Shown here: positions 1 to 12,500 of the stretch, one piece after another
Position numbering within the stretch: position 1 is the first letter of the stretch
Layout of the letters: each line of letters begins with the position of its first letter
Assembly (NCBI RefSeq): GCF_019925205.1
Contig: NC_083560.1
Span: 147,828,526 to 147,892,525 of the forward strand
DNA length: 64,000 nt
Reading direction: 5' to 3'
Source of the DNA: Metopolophium dirhodum
Taxonomy: Eukaryota; Arthropoda; Insecta; Hemiptera; Aphididae
Translations under genes and position numbers: made by a program
The notes under the pieces: generated by a model
Told to the model about the DNA's origin: nothing
The model's input: only the letters and a program-made list of their open reading frames with translations
Databases searched by the model: none

Positions 1-346
1 TATAGTTTATAATATAAGACTAAACATTAACTATAACAATATAAATTATGAATAATAATAAGTTGTGAATATACAAATGTTGCTGTATAAATGTATTATA
101 TTATTATGTATTATAATATACTTTCAGCTATACAAGACGTTATGGTTGATACTTGATAACAGATAGACAATAGAACATAACTACATAAGATACGACGCAT
201 AGCAACCATGGACAGGTCTGACCAGGTCTGGTCTATTAGAATAATAATATATTATGGAAGGTTAGTCGTTAATGTGTTGGTGTAAAGTAAACACGGACCC
301 ACACAAAATGGTATAGAATACAAAATTCCCTATGTTCTAAAAATAG
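1..346. other. AT-rich sequence without recognisable genes
   Basis: I see no coding frame, RNA gene or clear repeat structure here apart from general AT richness. Confidence 0.5.
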
Positions 347-533
347 AAGTTCATTCGAACCGTCAAAACAACGATTAATCATATTGTTTATTCGAAAAAT
401 TCGATTATTTGATTAATCGGAAATTTCGATTATTCGATTATTTGGCGATTAATCGAGTTTTATAAAAACTGTAAAATAATCGATGGAAAAAAATAATCGA
501 CGTAATAATCGATTAATCGAAATAATCGAACAG
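347..533. repeat. Palindromic ATTAATCG-rich repeat, possible transposon end
   Basis: The stretch repeats the octamers CGATTAAT and TTCGATTA many times in both orientations and ends with CAGGCCTAAG. Dense short palindromes next to an AGGCCTG-type terminus resemble the subterminal region of hAT-like elements. No partner end was found, so this is a guess. Confidence 0.35.
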
Positions 534-611
534 GCCTAAGCACACCTGTATCTTCAGCAGCTGGATCCAATTTACTGTCCTCTGATTTGCCTAAAGTAAA
601 TTAAATAAAAA

Positions 612-925
612 TTAATAAGAGTAAAATAAAATGTTAAATTTAATCGAATACATACTTGAGCAAGTTGCCAACATTTTCATGACTGAGCCGACTCGTTGGC
701 TAAAAATCTTCTTCATTCTATCTGTATATACATGTGCATCAGTCAATTTGGGATTTATACGATCACCAATTACACATTCATGTTTATCCAATTCATATAG
801 TTGGACGATATGATCCCACTTAGCAACTCTGTTCTTACCATCATTGTCAGTAAATTTTAAATTTTTTGAGATTAAATTATTCCTCATGCATTTTAAAAGG
901 TGAGGTGGATCAAATATCACTATTA
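612..925 (-). pseudogene. P-element/THAP9-like transposase fragment
   Basis: About 100 codons on the minus strand resemble the RNase-H-like part of P-element/THAP9-type transposases. The strongest signature is the FDPPHLLKCMRNNL block near position 915, followed by a KLTDAHV block. It is open in frame with the tail of the neighbouring KRBA2-like pseudogene, but that join is accidental: the upstream part is out of frame with the real KRBA2 tail. Start and end of the fragment are truncated, and no zinc-finger THAP domain or second catalytic block is visible. It is a dead transposon remnant. Confidence 0.55.
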
Positions 926-2340
926 TGACATTTTGAGTTGCAAAGACGACCAGATCTTTTACATTTACACCGGTTGGTCTTACACAATGTATTGCATGTA
1001 CACCTATCGTACCCTTGGCCACCCAAATTAAAAGATTTCTTGCCACTTCCCTTAATGAAATTTGTACTGGTGGTACATCATCAGCATGGATAAACATCTC
1101 TTTACATATTGTGAATTGGTTCCGACTGTAGAGTTGATGTAATCTGCCCTCGTTTGTTCCAATTTCATATAAATTATCTTTTACTATAAAAAAAATTATT
1201 AATTTGAAAATTATTTTATAATTAAAATTATTTTAAAATTAATTACCAGAATGTATAGCTCCCAGAATACACTGAAGATCACATCTTGCTCGATCCACAT
1301 CAGGAATTTTTATTTTAACATTTTCTCCTTCTTTTCCTGGAAAAAAACGTTCTTTTTAAGAAAATTAAGAATTTATATTCTTAATTTTCTTAGCTTGTAC
1401 TGTAAGATTTTCAGCAGCGTTCGATCGATTTGAAGAAATTGATTCTATTCTGAATTTTATTTGATCGTTTTCATCTTCATCAGAAAAAAGTTGTTTTGCA
1501 CTGTCCTTATCACGATATTGATATTGATTCCACAGCTTAGAGCTTTTTCTAAATCTTCCTCTGATTTTAAAGTAGAAATTAAATCGGTTGGAATTTGCGT
1601 TGATTTTAGGCCAACTTTAGCATGTGTTCCGAACATAGCTTCGTATGGCGAACATTTTGTACCATGGTGAAAACTCCGATTCTTCATAAATTGAACAAAT
1701 TTAAGACCTTCGCTCCACTTTCTTGAATTATTATCGGCTAACCATGTTGCGAGAATATTTTGAATATCTTGGTTGGCCCTTTCAACAGACCCTTAACTTT
1801 GTGAGTGTCTAGGCTTTCCGTGAACAATCTTAAGTTCTTCCCACTTACTACACAACTCAATAATAACTTTATTGGCGAATTCCCTTCCATTATCACTTTG
1901 AAAAATTGCCGGGGCTCCAAATGTTGTAAAAATATAAATTAACACGTAGGCTACTTCTTCAGCCCGTTTATGGGTTAACGGTCTAAGAATTACGAACTTC
2001 GTAAGGTGATCTTGATAGACCATTATTAACTTGTAATCGCCATCAGGCTGAGCTTGCATGTCTATTAAATCTACTTGACAGCGAGAGTTCAATTCTGATG
2101 AAAGTATAGGTTTTACAACTAAACTTTTTTTAATTGTACTGCCTTTTTTTTGACAGTGGTCACATAAATTTAAAAATATCATTATAGTCTCCCTTGTTAT
2201 ATTTTTATATTTCAAGTTCAATTCATACTCCATACGGTTTCTACCTCCATGTCCCACAGACGCATGTGTTTCATTAAGAAGTTGAAACAATTGTTCGTTG
2301 TAAACATAATACTGTAGTGATCCCTCACTACTAGCTTATA
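926..2340 (-). pseudogene. KRBA2-like integrase gene, broken
   Basis: Read on the minus strand from about 2340 to 926, the order is: an HHCC zinc-binding module (GHGGRNRM with LCDHC, near 2160-2260), an rve integrase core with CQVDLIDM and QSDNGREF (near 2075 and 1880), a VDRAR segment (near 1290), and a cysteine-rich tail of the CNSKCH type near 930-1040. This domain order matches insect genes annotated as KRAB-A domain-containing protein 2-like, which derive from a mobile element and lack a KRAB box. It has an in-frame TAA at 1793-1795, frameshifts near 1040, 1500 and 2300, and one apparent intron before the VDRAR exon. It cannot make a full protein. Confidence 0.7.
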
Positions 2341-2349
2341 TTTTTGAGT

Positions 2350-2616
2350 TCGTCGACGTTGATGGTTAATGTAGGAGAGAAGGTTGTAGAGAGTCAAGTT
2401 GCACAAGTTAGTTATAAGTAATTTATTAAAAAGTAATAAATTTCACATATAAATTTGAGGACAGAGCGAAAAGCATCTGCCCGAGACTCAGCGTGTGTGT
2501 AGTGCAGACTCTGTAATAAATCTAATTTTACTATAGATTCTATCTTATATTTATATAAAATCTATACGGATACAAATGTACTTAGAATATTAGTAATACC
2601 ACCGGTTTACTACATT
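2350..2616 (-). repeat. Putative 3' LTR of an errantivirus-like element
   Basis: Minus-strand reading of 2617-2640 gives a polypurine tract TTTGGGGGGAGGA directly before TGTAGTAAACC, which fits a 3' LTR start just downstream of an env gene. The far boundary is uncertain; the sequence runs into the KRBA2-like pseudogene near 2345. No second LTR is in view. Confidence 0.4.
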
Positions 2617-2639
2617 CCTCCCCCCAAAGATGGAAGTCC

Positions 2640-3624
2640 CTGACTTCCGCTAATTCAAGAATGTTCGAAGTGTTGGGTAGCCGGTAGGGCTGTTTCTTGG
2701 TGCGAGTGGAAACTCGACCATGTCGATTCCTCTTGGTGACATCATTGGGTTTGCGTCAAGTTCTTCTGTTTCTTCCTGTGGTTGTGCTACTTCCGTGTGA
2801 TTTGTTACTGTTTTTGCTTTAACCATACTTATTATTTATATGATTACTGCCATAAAAATACCACTTGTTATTACATATAGTATATAATCGCTGCGTGTCT
2901 TTTAGTTTGTCGATTTTGTTGTCGACTTTCCGTTGTTTTTCTAATTGTTTGTTTGAACCTGACACTTTATGTAGGTCCTCCATGTTATTTGTTTTAACAT
3001 GGTAGTCTTACATTAAGTTGTTGTTGTCAGTGAACGGCATATCCTTTATGTGTTCTAAAACTGATTTCGGGTTGAAATCCATATATTCAGATTTGTAATC
3101 GACTTTTCCTGGTATGAGTACGTCTCTAGCGGCGTACCCTTTACAAGTTTCGTTTAGTCTTAAGATACCTACACCTCTTAGTGTATGGCTGGTGGATTCT
3201 TTATCTTCGTCGCAGGTGATGAATACTATGTCATAGTTAGTGACGTAGATCCACTCGTTTTTGAATCGTTTTTTTGTGAAAGATGAATGTACCCATTTGT
3301 ACGTGCATGATTTCGCAGCTTCTTGGAACTTTTATAGGATCTTGGAGTAATTGTACTTCGCACGCTGGTCTACAAGTGCGTGGATGTAATGGATAACCTT
3401 CAGGACACAAAAGAAAGTCTCTAGCGTGTTTACAATGTGTGTAATAAAATTCGTCATAGTGTTCTTTCGTCTTACTTATAGCTAGATACTTATTACTAGG
3501 TTTTATATAATAACAATCGTTTCCGGTGCACACTGGCACAGGTATTAAATTATACAAAATAAAATCATTTTGATAGATTAGAGGTAAAGTAAGTATAAAC
3601 ACTAAGTTGTCATTTGCATAGTAT
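2640..3624 (-). pseudogene. Errantivirus-type envelope (F-like) gene remnant
   Basis: On the minus strand the frame from about 3624 encodes the distal ectodomain of an F-like envelope protein as found in Gypsy-group errantiviruses. Paired cysteines lie in HCKHARDFLLC and PRTCRPACE, followed by a PRSCE block. After a frameshift near 3260, in an A-rich run, comes a segment beginning NEWIYV, then a hydrophobic transmembrane stretch near 2850 and a short cytoplasmic tail. A polypurine tract and LTR follow, as expected for the env-to-3'LTR end. The upstream part (signal peptide, furin site, fusion peptide) is absent because the hAT terminus at 3625 interrupts it. A stop ends the upstream frame at 3237. 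It is a broken relic. Confidence 0.6.
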
Positions 3625-3635
3625 CAGTCTTGTTA

Positions 3636-3785
3636 AGTATTCGAATACTTGTATTTAAATACTAGTATTTAAATACTTTTTTTATATTTCAAATACTTTT
3701 TAAATACTTTTTAACCAATGTATTTTAAATACTTAAAAAATACTTTTTATTTGTATTTATATTCTAGAATACTAAATACTCTTTT
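3636..3785. repeat. hAT left subterminal repeats (AAATACTTTT array)
   Basis: Many direct and inverted copies of AAATACTT and AAGTATTT occur within 150 bp of the left terminus. Such arrays are typical transposase-binding regions in hAT elements. The right end has a matching array at 18143-18290. Confidence 0.6.
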
Positions 3786-3789
3786 ACAT

Positions 3790-4090
3790 TCCTATGTTCT
3801 ACTCCAATTTCAATTTCCAATATTTTGTAATGTACTGTTTTAGATTTTGTTTTTAAAATATTATTTTATAATGGTTCTAACTTCTGAGAATTTATAAATA
3901 AGATTTTAGATTTCTCCAAAATACAAGCTGATAACAGAATGACTGAAACCCCCGTCAGCCACTCACTCCCACTTACAGGCAAACGGGACCCAGTCACACA
4001 GACCACCACGACTAGTTCTTGAATCTATAAATAGTGTTTATTTTCAAGTTGTAATAAGCACTAATAACATTATAACAATAATACGATTAA
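3790..4090. other. hAT 5' region without further features
   Basis: Non-coding hAT-internal sequence between the subterminal repeats and the pogo insertion. A GC-richer segment lies at 3945-4015. No coding frame is visible. Confidence 0.4.
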
Positions 4091-4092
4091 TA

Positions 4093-6202
4093 GGGTCAAG
4101 TGGGGTAATTGTAAACTAAATTCACAAGTTTTTAACATGACTTTAAACTATGGCTTTTTGGATAATTTTTCTTTTTTTCTTTTAGCATTATCATTGAGTT
4201 GCACATCTGAGAACTATAATTTGATTACTATACACAAAAATTTTCCATTATTTTATAAATTATAGCATATTTACAATTGCCCCACACATTTACATTTACC
4301 CCAATATTTTTGGGGCAAATGTAAATGAATACTTCAGTTTGTATGCATTGGATATGAATAAACTCTGGGGCAATAGTTATTTAGTTGTCATAAGTTTATT
4401 ATTTTACATTGTCATTTAATTATCATTCATTTTTACATTTACCCCAATATTAATACCTGGCGTGGGGCAAATGAGAACCATCATCATTTTTATATTTATA
4501 TATATTAGGGGCAATTGGAAATGAAAAAATAAAACTGATTTTATTTATTAATGTGAGAAAAATTAACGATTCTTTATTCTTTAAGAAACATCCTTATATA
4601 TATAACAGTTAATATAAAGTTAAACAATTTATATGACTAAAAATATCCTAATACTTATGTGTGAACAATGCCCATCAAATAAAAGGAGAGCAGTTTGGCT
4701 TTCATTGTTATTATATTGACGAAGTTGTTGTACATGATGAACAAAACACTGACTAAACCAGTTAAAAAATACAGACTCTTCCATCCAACCGTTCTTACTA
4801 ACAGCATAAAATGTTCCTGAAACAAATAAAAAAAAATATGTAAATTGGAAAAATAATGTATAGGTAACATCTGTTAATAAATAATATACCTGGATAGGCT
4901 TTAGGTGAGGTCCATCGAGCTTGAACGGCACATCCTTTGAAAACTATTAATGGTGGTAAATATTTACCATCAGCTGATACACATGCTAATACAGAAATTG
5001 ATTCTCTACCTGAACCTCCAACTATACGATTAAGAGGTTGTCCTTTTTCACCAATTGCTTTTAGTTTTGAAGGGTCTGTGTGGAATCCACTCTCATCTGC
5101 ATTAAAAAAGAACTCTGGGCGATTCTGCATATTATTTGCCACAACAACATCCATCAGTTTTTCATAAAAATCGTATACTACTTCTGGCTTTCTAGCATCT
5201 TTTCTTACTTTTTGTAGTTGTTCAGGTTTTTTAAATGATAATTTAGGATGCCTTTTCATAAATCCGTAATACCAGTCATCTCCAGGAATACCATTTTTAA
5301 ATGGTGTGATAAAATTACTTTGCTTAGTAAAATGTCCAACTAATTCTTTAAATTCATTTTTATCGCATGGATAACCCATTTTTGATCTAGCTATTAAACA
5401 TTTTTCAAATACTAATTCTATCTCATCAGAGAAAACACGAGACCGACCAGCTTTTGTACATGACATTGGAGTTTTTCTTCCTTTTATACGGTTAAAAACT
5501 ACTGCCTTAGGAACATTAAATTCTTCAAAAGCTTGATTATATGTAAGACTTCCGCTTTTAACAGCATTCACAGCTTTTTCTAAATCATTTGGAGTATAAC
5601 TAGGGCCACTTCGTTTTTTCACATAATTTCTCACTCTAAAATAAAAATAAATATTACTAATACAATTCAAAAATTAACTTGTGAACTTGTTTATATCAAA
5701 TAGTAAAAGCTTGGAATCAGAACATGAATATTTAGGTATTGTTTAACTACCATACATAATTTTTTTTAATATATTTTACTGTTCTCATTTACCCCAAATT
5801 AATGTTTACAATAACCCCGTAACCAAAATATTTGGGGCAAATGTAAATTGTAAGTTATCTTAAGTAATAGTTATTTTAAATTAATTAATTATAACTATTA
5901 TGTTCACGGATGTATCAAGTTCAAGTTTAATGTATAATAAGTATAAATGTACTTACATTTTGAAGCAGCAACGCAAAAAATAAAAACCGGTACAAGTTAG
6001 TATCACAGTTTGAAATTAAGGTGATTTTCACAACAACAATTTATTAACATAACCTAAAAATATTATCAATTATCTTAGTGCACAACTCCGAAACACATGT
6101 CTACCACTATAAAACACAACAAATACGTCATTATTACTAAAACTAAAACTTCCAACAATGCTATTTTCAATTACCCCTATTTACAATTACCCCCCTTGAC
6201 CC
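4093..6202 (-). mobile_element. pogo-type Tc1/mariner element
   Basis: Terminal inverted repeats GGGTCAAG(T/G)GGGGTAATTG begin at 4093 and end at 6202, and TA dinucleotides at 4091-4092 and 6203-6204 form the target duplication. The motif GGGGYAA(A/T)TGTAAA recurs about ten times near both ends (for example 4275-4330, 4365, 4430-4475, 4507, 5785-5850, 6170). The element sits inside the 5' region of the hAT element and encodes a pogo/jerky-type transposase on the minus strand. Confidence 0.85.
4629..5635 (-). pseudogene. pogo/jerky-like transposase, C-terminally truncated
   Basis: Two minus-strand exons (about 5635-4890 and 4816-4629, with GT-AG borders) encode, in order, a Psq-type helix-turn-helix (YTPNDLEKAV...NVPKAVVFNRI), a CENP-B/Tc5-type DNA-binding domain (YYGFMKRHPKLSFKKPE), and a DDE_1 core. 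The first catalytic Asp is in FNADESGF and the second in LLLFDGHCSHIS. The frame stops about 12 residues after the second Asp, so the third acidic residue and the LQPLD-type tail of the family are missing. The start exon was not found; an upstream non-coding exon near 5960 is possible. It is probably inactive. Confidence 0.75.
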
Positions 6203-6587
6203 TACGACTTTAAATTAAAAATTATTATTGTATCTCTTATCTAATGTGTGGATGTATGGTTGTCGCGTTGTCGGTTGACGGTACTATACAGTACCAGTCA
6301 CCAGAGTACCTATATAGTTAATAATTATAAGATATTTGTTGTAATATTACATTATTATTTATTACAAGAGTTGATAATACTCTATAGTCTATCGTCTATG
6401 TTTGATGTTTCTTATAATTTATAAATCATAGTATTTTATTTACCAATTTAATACTATATGTCTAAATCAAACGTGCAAAGGCAAACAGGCGACAGGAAAC
6501 ATCGTGTGCGTCCTGCGTTGTTAATTTTTGGTGCTAGTTGTTAGTTGTTACTTATTAAATTATCAAGTATTATTTTTTTAAACAACA

Positions 6588-9500
6588 ATGGATGAAACCG
6601 AGGAAAATTGTGAATTGGACAATCCATGTCCACAAGTGAATATTAGTTTACCATGGCCGGTATATAATTCACATTTTAAAGTAAAAAAAATACTTATCGA
6701 CTGTGATTTATACACAACTTTTGAAGTTTCTTGTAATCATTGTGTGACAAGTAAGACTCAAACTGCTGATTCAAGATCTATGTCCAATCTCCGTAAACAT
6801 TTAAAGGTAGATATTATTATTATTATTATTATTATTATTAAGGTATTATTTTTTTTTTATTTACTTATAAATACATGTTAGGCATTTGAAAATGTAGGCC
6901 ATTGCTGGCAAGTCTAAAAGTCCTTAAAATTATTTATTATTAATAGGTTAGGTTAGATTAGATAATGTTAGTCCTTATAAGTAAATAATAGTTTTTCCAA
7001 TATTTGTTGGTTTAGGTAGTTATATTAATAGGTATATCTCAAGTCAATGTATGTAGACATATAGTTTATATCTAGATATATAATTAAATATTTTAGATAG
7101 TAAATTCCTATAATAGTTTATAATTTTCACAGCTTAAACATAGTCATGTAAAAACTGTAAAAGAATTACTGATGCCAAGTATGAATGTATCTGTTGATGT
7201 AAATTGTACAAGAAAAGAAATTGATAGCACTGATCAATATGACACCAGGAGCGGATCAAACGTTAAAAAAAAAAAATTTAATACAACACAATCATCTATG
7301 AAAAGCTTCATACATTCAAAAGATAATCGCATAAATATAGTTTCTCAAGGTAAATATGTTCTACTATACTCCGTTCCACGAGAGAGCAATCACTTTTCGC
7401 GCATCACGAATGACGGCTTCAGAGACGGCGGACCCCAATTTCCCCTTCCATACATCCACGGCGACAGCCGAGGACGGTCACGTGACAAACCGATACTCCT
7501 TCTTTTAAAGTTTACGCGCGCAGCGCGCATACGCCACTACGGCAGTACGGCGCTACGCTGTTGGCAGTCGCCAGACGGCGCAATTACTGTACGTCTGTTA
7601 TGTACAACATAATTTTATATAAATTCTTTCGTAATGCTAATCAAACTACTCAATTGTCACTAGTAAAAACTCAAATATATTTTTAAAAATATTACCTAGG
7701 ATAAAACTTTTGTTAGACATAATTAGAAATAATATATTGATCATCACTATGTTTAAAATAGAAGTCGAAGTAATTATAGACAATTATACAACAGTCAACA
7801 ACATAATGTAATAATGTATAGGACATTACAGACATTCATATTATTATATACACACATTTACAAACATTAGAACAACAAAATATATGAGGCGTTCTACAGC
7901 AAAGTCAGCAATCTCCAAGCGCAGTGATTTTCGGTAAATTAGGAAAAACTGTTTTGCCGTTATTTCTTGTATTTCTCCACGATATTTTTTTTTTCATTGA
8001 TTGATAATGGATTTTGATGATATTCGCCGTTATCATTTAATTTGTTAAATGTCGATAATATTAAATAATAAAGGAAAAAAAATGGACATTGTCAAATTTG
8101 CTGCGGAACCGCGGAGATTGACGCTTTTGCCACAGAAACGCACGGAGATTGCTTAATTTGCCACAGAAACGGGGAAAATGTATCATGTGTGGTGGAAAAG
8201 TCATGTTGATATTATAAAAAGTAGAATATTAAAACATACAATAATAACTGGTTTTTTTTATTATTATTAAAAAACAACAAAATTTAACACTTTTAAAATA
8301 ACTATTCATCTTTTGACTTTCCATAAAATAACAATATTAATAATAGTAACAAAATAAATCTGTTGCTAGAAAACAAAAACAACTGTTTAACTATAAAATA
8401 ATTCAGTACTCTCTTCTTAAATACAAAACAAAAAATATATCAACACTTTTAAAATGATCATACAACTTTTGATTTTTATAAAATAATATTACAAAAAAAT
8501 AGTTACAAAATAAACGTGTTAATAGAAAACAAAAACTAACGTTAAACTATAAACTCCGTACACTCTTCTACATATTCGCAGTCAGAGTTACATGCATTGC
8601 TTTCGTCGTGGGTTGATACCTGACGATCGAAAAAATTGATATAATATTGCAGATTCTCAGCAGATTTTTCCCAATCGAGACCAAAGTGCTTTACTAGTAG
8701 TTTCTTCACATCCGTAGCTTTTTCATCTTTCACTCGGGATTGTTCATATTTTTGTATTATTGAAGGTTTTACATTTCTGAAATTGCGTTGTTTTCTTGTT
8801 ATGGTTTTGTATTCACCCACGTTATGCTTGTAAACCAGTTCACCGCGCACTTCACAATTTCTCCCATTTTTATGACGCCGAATAAAAAATCTTCTACATT
8901 CTTTAATTTTGAAATGTAAAGTTGATGTTTGCTTAGTAATTTTTCCAGCTGTTGTTTTGAAGTCATAGACATCGACATCGTCACCTAATTTCAGTACTTT
9001 TCCATGCTTTCCTATAATAGTTCGATATTCACACGGCAAAATTATTTCTTCATTTTTTTTTATTTCTTGCTCGACATTACCAAAAACCCGATCGGGAGGC
9101 AAGAATGAATGACCAGTGATTGGAAATACTAGTTCTACTGATTCAAGTTGCTGTGGTGCGTGATTCAATAACCACATGGACATTGCTGATAGGACGATTG
9201 AATTTTTGTTTTGACCCGGACACCCATCCGCTATCAATCGCAAGACTTTAATATCACCGGTAAAAGTTAAATTTTGAAGTCTGTGGAATAAGGTCTGTTG
9301 GAACCTTTCTGAAACTCGTCCTCCATCCATGTATAACACCACACGGTTTCTTTATTTAACACGTCATTTGAACACCCTTCAGTTATAGTGAAGTTATACA
9401 AATAAAGCTGTCTAGAATAGTATGTGATGGAGTCTGGAATTTTAGGAAGTGGTAAATTTTTTTCACAGTCAAAACATAATGTAACCATATCAGGCCGTTT

Positions 9501-12500
9501 TTCACGTACCAACTCAAAAAAGGCATTTTTTCGTTTTCTATGTAGTTGTTTTTGTGCTTCCAACGTAGCTTTCTTTTCTGGATCTTTTTCATGTTTTATC
9601 CTGGATTTTAGTTCAATACACGTTGAACAAGCATCTGTTGCAGGACGGCCGAATCCAAGATTGAACTTGGTGTTAAAAATTTTATAAAAAAATGTTTTCT
9701 TCACTTGATTATGTGTTTTTGCCTGTGTATTGTACAACCAGTAAAGTTTCCGAATATTCAAGTCACCAGCAAGATACTTTCGTACAGACGTTTTAGAACG
9801 GCAGTAATGGGACTCTTGAACAATTAACGTTTGAATAAATTTAATAACGGCTTCTTGTTTTGAAACGTAAGTTACTTTTCTGTTTTCCCGAAGCCCTCCA
9901 CGATTTTCTTTTGGTGATTCAATATTTCGCATAAAATTGCGAATAACAGTTTCAACACGTGACCTAGAGACCTGAATAATTCCTAAGAATGTTGCCTGGC
10001 AAACTTGAATGGATTTCAAAGTTCCATTATCTTGGTGAAAAGGAACATAGAACTTTGTATGGAACTTTTTACTCGCGTATTTTTCATTTTTCGGGCAATG
10101 ACGTTTCACGGGACCGAAATTTGTATATTTTAATATCAAAACATCTTGTTGAGTTTTGATATTTGATGCATAAAAGATGTTATGAAAATGTTTTATATCG
10201 TGCATTCGTATAGTTCGACACTGAAATGCGTTCGTGTTATGTTCACAAACAGGATATTTGGGCAGGCTTTTTGGTTTGTATCTATAATTTGTTAATATAA
10301 CAAAAAACTGTTATTGATAGTAAAATAGATGAAATATAATAAAGATTTCCAGCACTATTATTTATGGAGTTTTTACTAAAGAAACCAAAAACCAAAATCG
10401 ATTTATGATATATTTTACCGTATGACTAACACCAATACTTAGTTAACTTAGTAGATTTACCTTACAGTTTGAAGAAATATCAAGTACCTAGGTAGGTACT
10501 AAATTAGTTACGTACTAAATGATACTAAAACCAAAAATACATTAAGTACTGTAATACTTACCGAGCAACTTTAGCAATATTTCGTTTCCACTCATCTGGA
10601 TTTCCAACTTTTTTTCGTGCATGCAAAGGACTTTGCAAAATCTCAGGATTCATTTCAATTAAATGTAATGACTTAAATGTAATAACTGTTATTTAAAGGT
10701 AACTTCACGTTTTTTTAAATAATATTAGAAGTGTCTCATTATATTATATAAAACATACTTAATAGTAAAACGTTTACTTTAAAAAGGAATGGAGATTGCT
10801 GACTTTGTCACGTTATTATTTTAAAAACGGAGATTGCTGTCTTTGCTGCGATAAGCTAGTATTAAAACGTTATATCTCGATAGGGGATTATATGTGATAA
10901 AAATCAGTGTTACCAGTCGACGCAGAGTAAAATGTATTATATGAATATTTTTAAAACATTTATTTCAAAGAAAGTGGAGATTGCTGACTTTGCCGCGGAA
11001 CGCCTCATATACACAATTACACACTGTACAACAACATAACATAATATATTATATACAACATTTAATCAGTATCTGACAAGTATCTGAAGTCACCGTCCGA
11101 GTCGTCCGAGTCGTTGCCTATGGTCATAACGCACGGTTGGTTTTCTGCAGTCATGGAATCATCGACCATGGCATCCAACCTCCAGGCTTTTTCTTCTTCT
11201 TTGACGACATGGCTGATAAAATTTTTCCACATTTCAGGACCAACTCTGTCCACTGCTTCCACCATTAAATTTTTGACGTCCTGTAGTTTAAATGGTTTAT
11301 TGTTGGATCTGACATATTTTTTTACTGCAGCCCATGCAAGTTCAATGGGGTTAAGCTCGCAATGGTAAGGAGGTAATCTAAGCACAGTTTTGTTGTTAGC
11401 CTTGACCATTTCATCAATCTCATACTTGTTGTACATTGGTTTAATTTTTTGTACTTGCTCTAACAACTCTGCGATAACCATTGTGCTATCGATTACCTCC
11501 CCTTTACTTCGAAGCCACTCGATAATATCAGCTTTTTTCCAATTTGTAGTTGGGCATTTCTCCAATTTTACCGAGTGGTAAGGAGCGTTGTCCATGACGA
11601 TGACTGCGTTCTCTTTGAGTCTGGGCAAAACACCTTCCAACAATTCACGAAAAGATTTCCCGTTCATCACATCGTGATAGTCTTGGGTATTTTTTTTTGA
11701 CTCAAAGCATAGAAGACCTCCGGGAACAAATCCATCTTCTGAACCAATATGGCTGACAATCAATCGTTTACCCTTGCCAGTAGGATTTACTGCTCCGGTT
11801 GATAGTCTTTCTGAAGATGCCATTCGAGCTGATACCACAGTCTTGTCGGACCACACTTTACTATTTACATCTCCGGCGTTCACCCAAGTCTCATCTAAAT
11901 AGTAAATAGGCCGACCTTCTCCCCGATATTGTTTAATCTGTCTCAGGTAGTTTCTCCTCCAAATAATAATCTCCATTTTTTCAATTAGCGCACTTTGACG
12001 TCCTCGCTTGACGTAAACGAAATCCATAGATTTCATCAACTTAAAGAGCGATGTACGAGAAAAATTTGGTAGACCCTCTTCTTCGTTTATGGCAACTAAA
12101 ACCTTGTCTAGTGTAGGAAGATCACGGTTGTGCCAAAATTGATGAACCTTCCTTCTAATGCCATATTTGTCAAACTCGTCAATTTTTTCTGCAATTTTTC
12201 GCCTATTTTTTCTTTTGTTCGGTGAAGAAACGGTTTTATCGCGTTGATACTCCAAAACAGTATTATAGATTGTTGATTGGCCGATTCCAAGCTCCTGTGA
12301 AAGTAATTTTTTCATATGAACCATTTTTAAATCTGGATTTTGTATCTTTTTTGCTTTATAAGCATTAATAATCATCAGCTTTTGACTTGAAGAAACAAAC
12401 TGAAAAAAATTGTAATAATTAATTAAAAAAATTGGAAACTGAAAATGTCCGTAAACAACTCAAAATAAGTCTGGGGACAAAAAGTCCATGGACAAAAGGC

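Noticed and set aside
7172..7612. A single 146-codon gene
   Set aside because: Only the first part, to 7349, is hAT exon 2; the rest reads through the donor site into the DD82E terminus.
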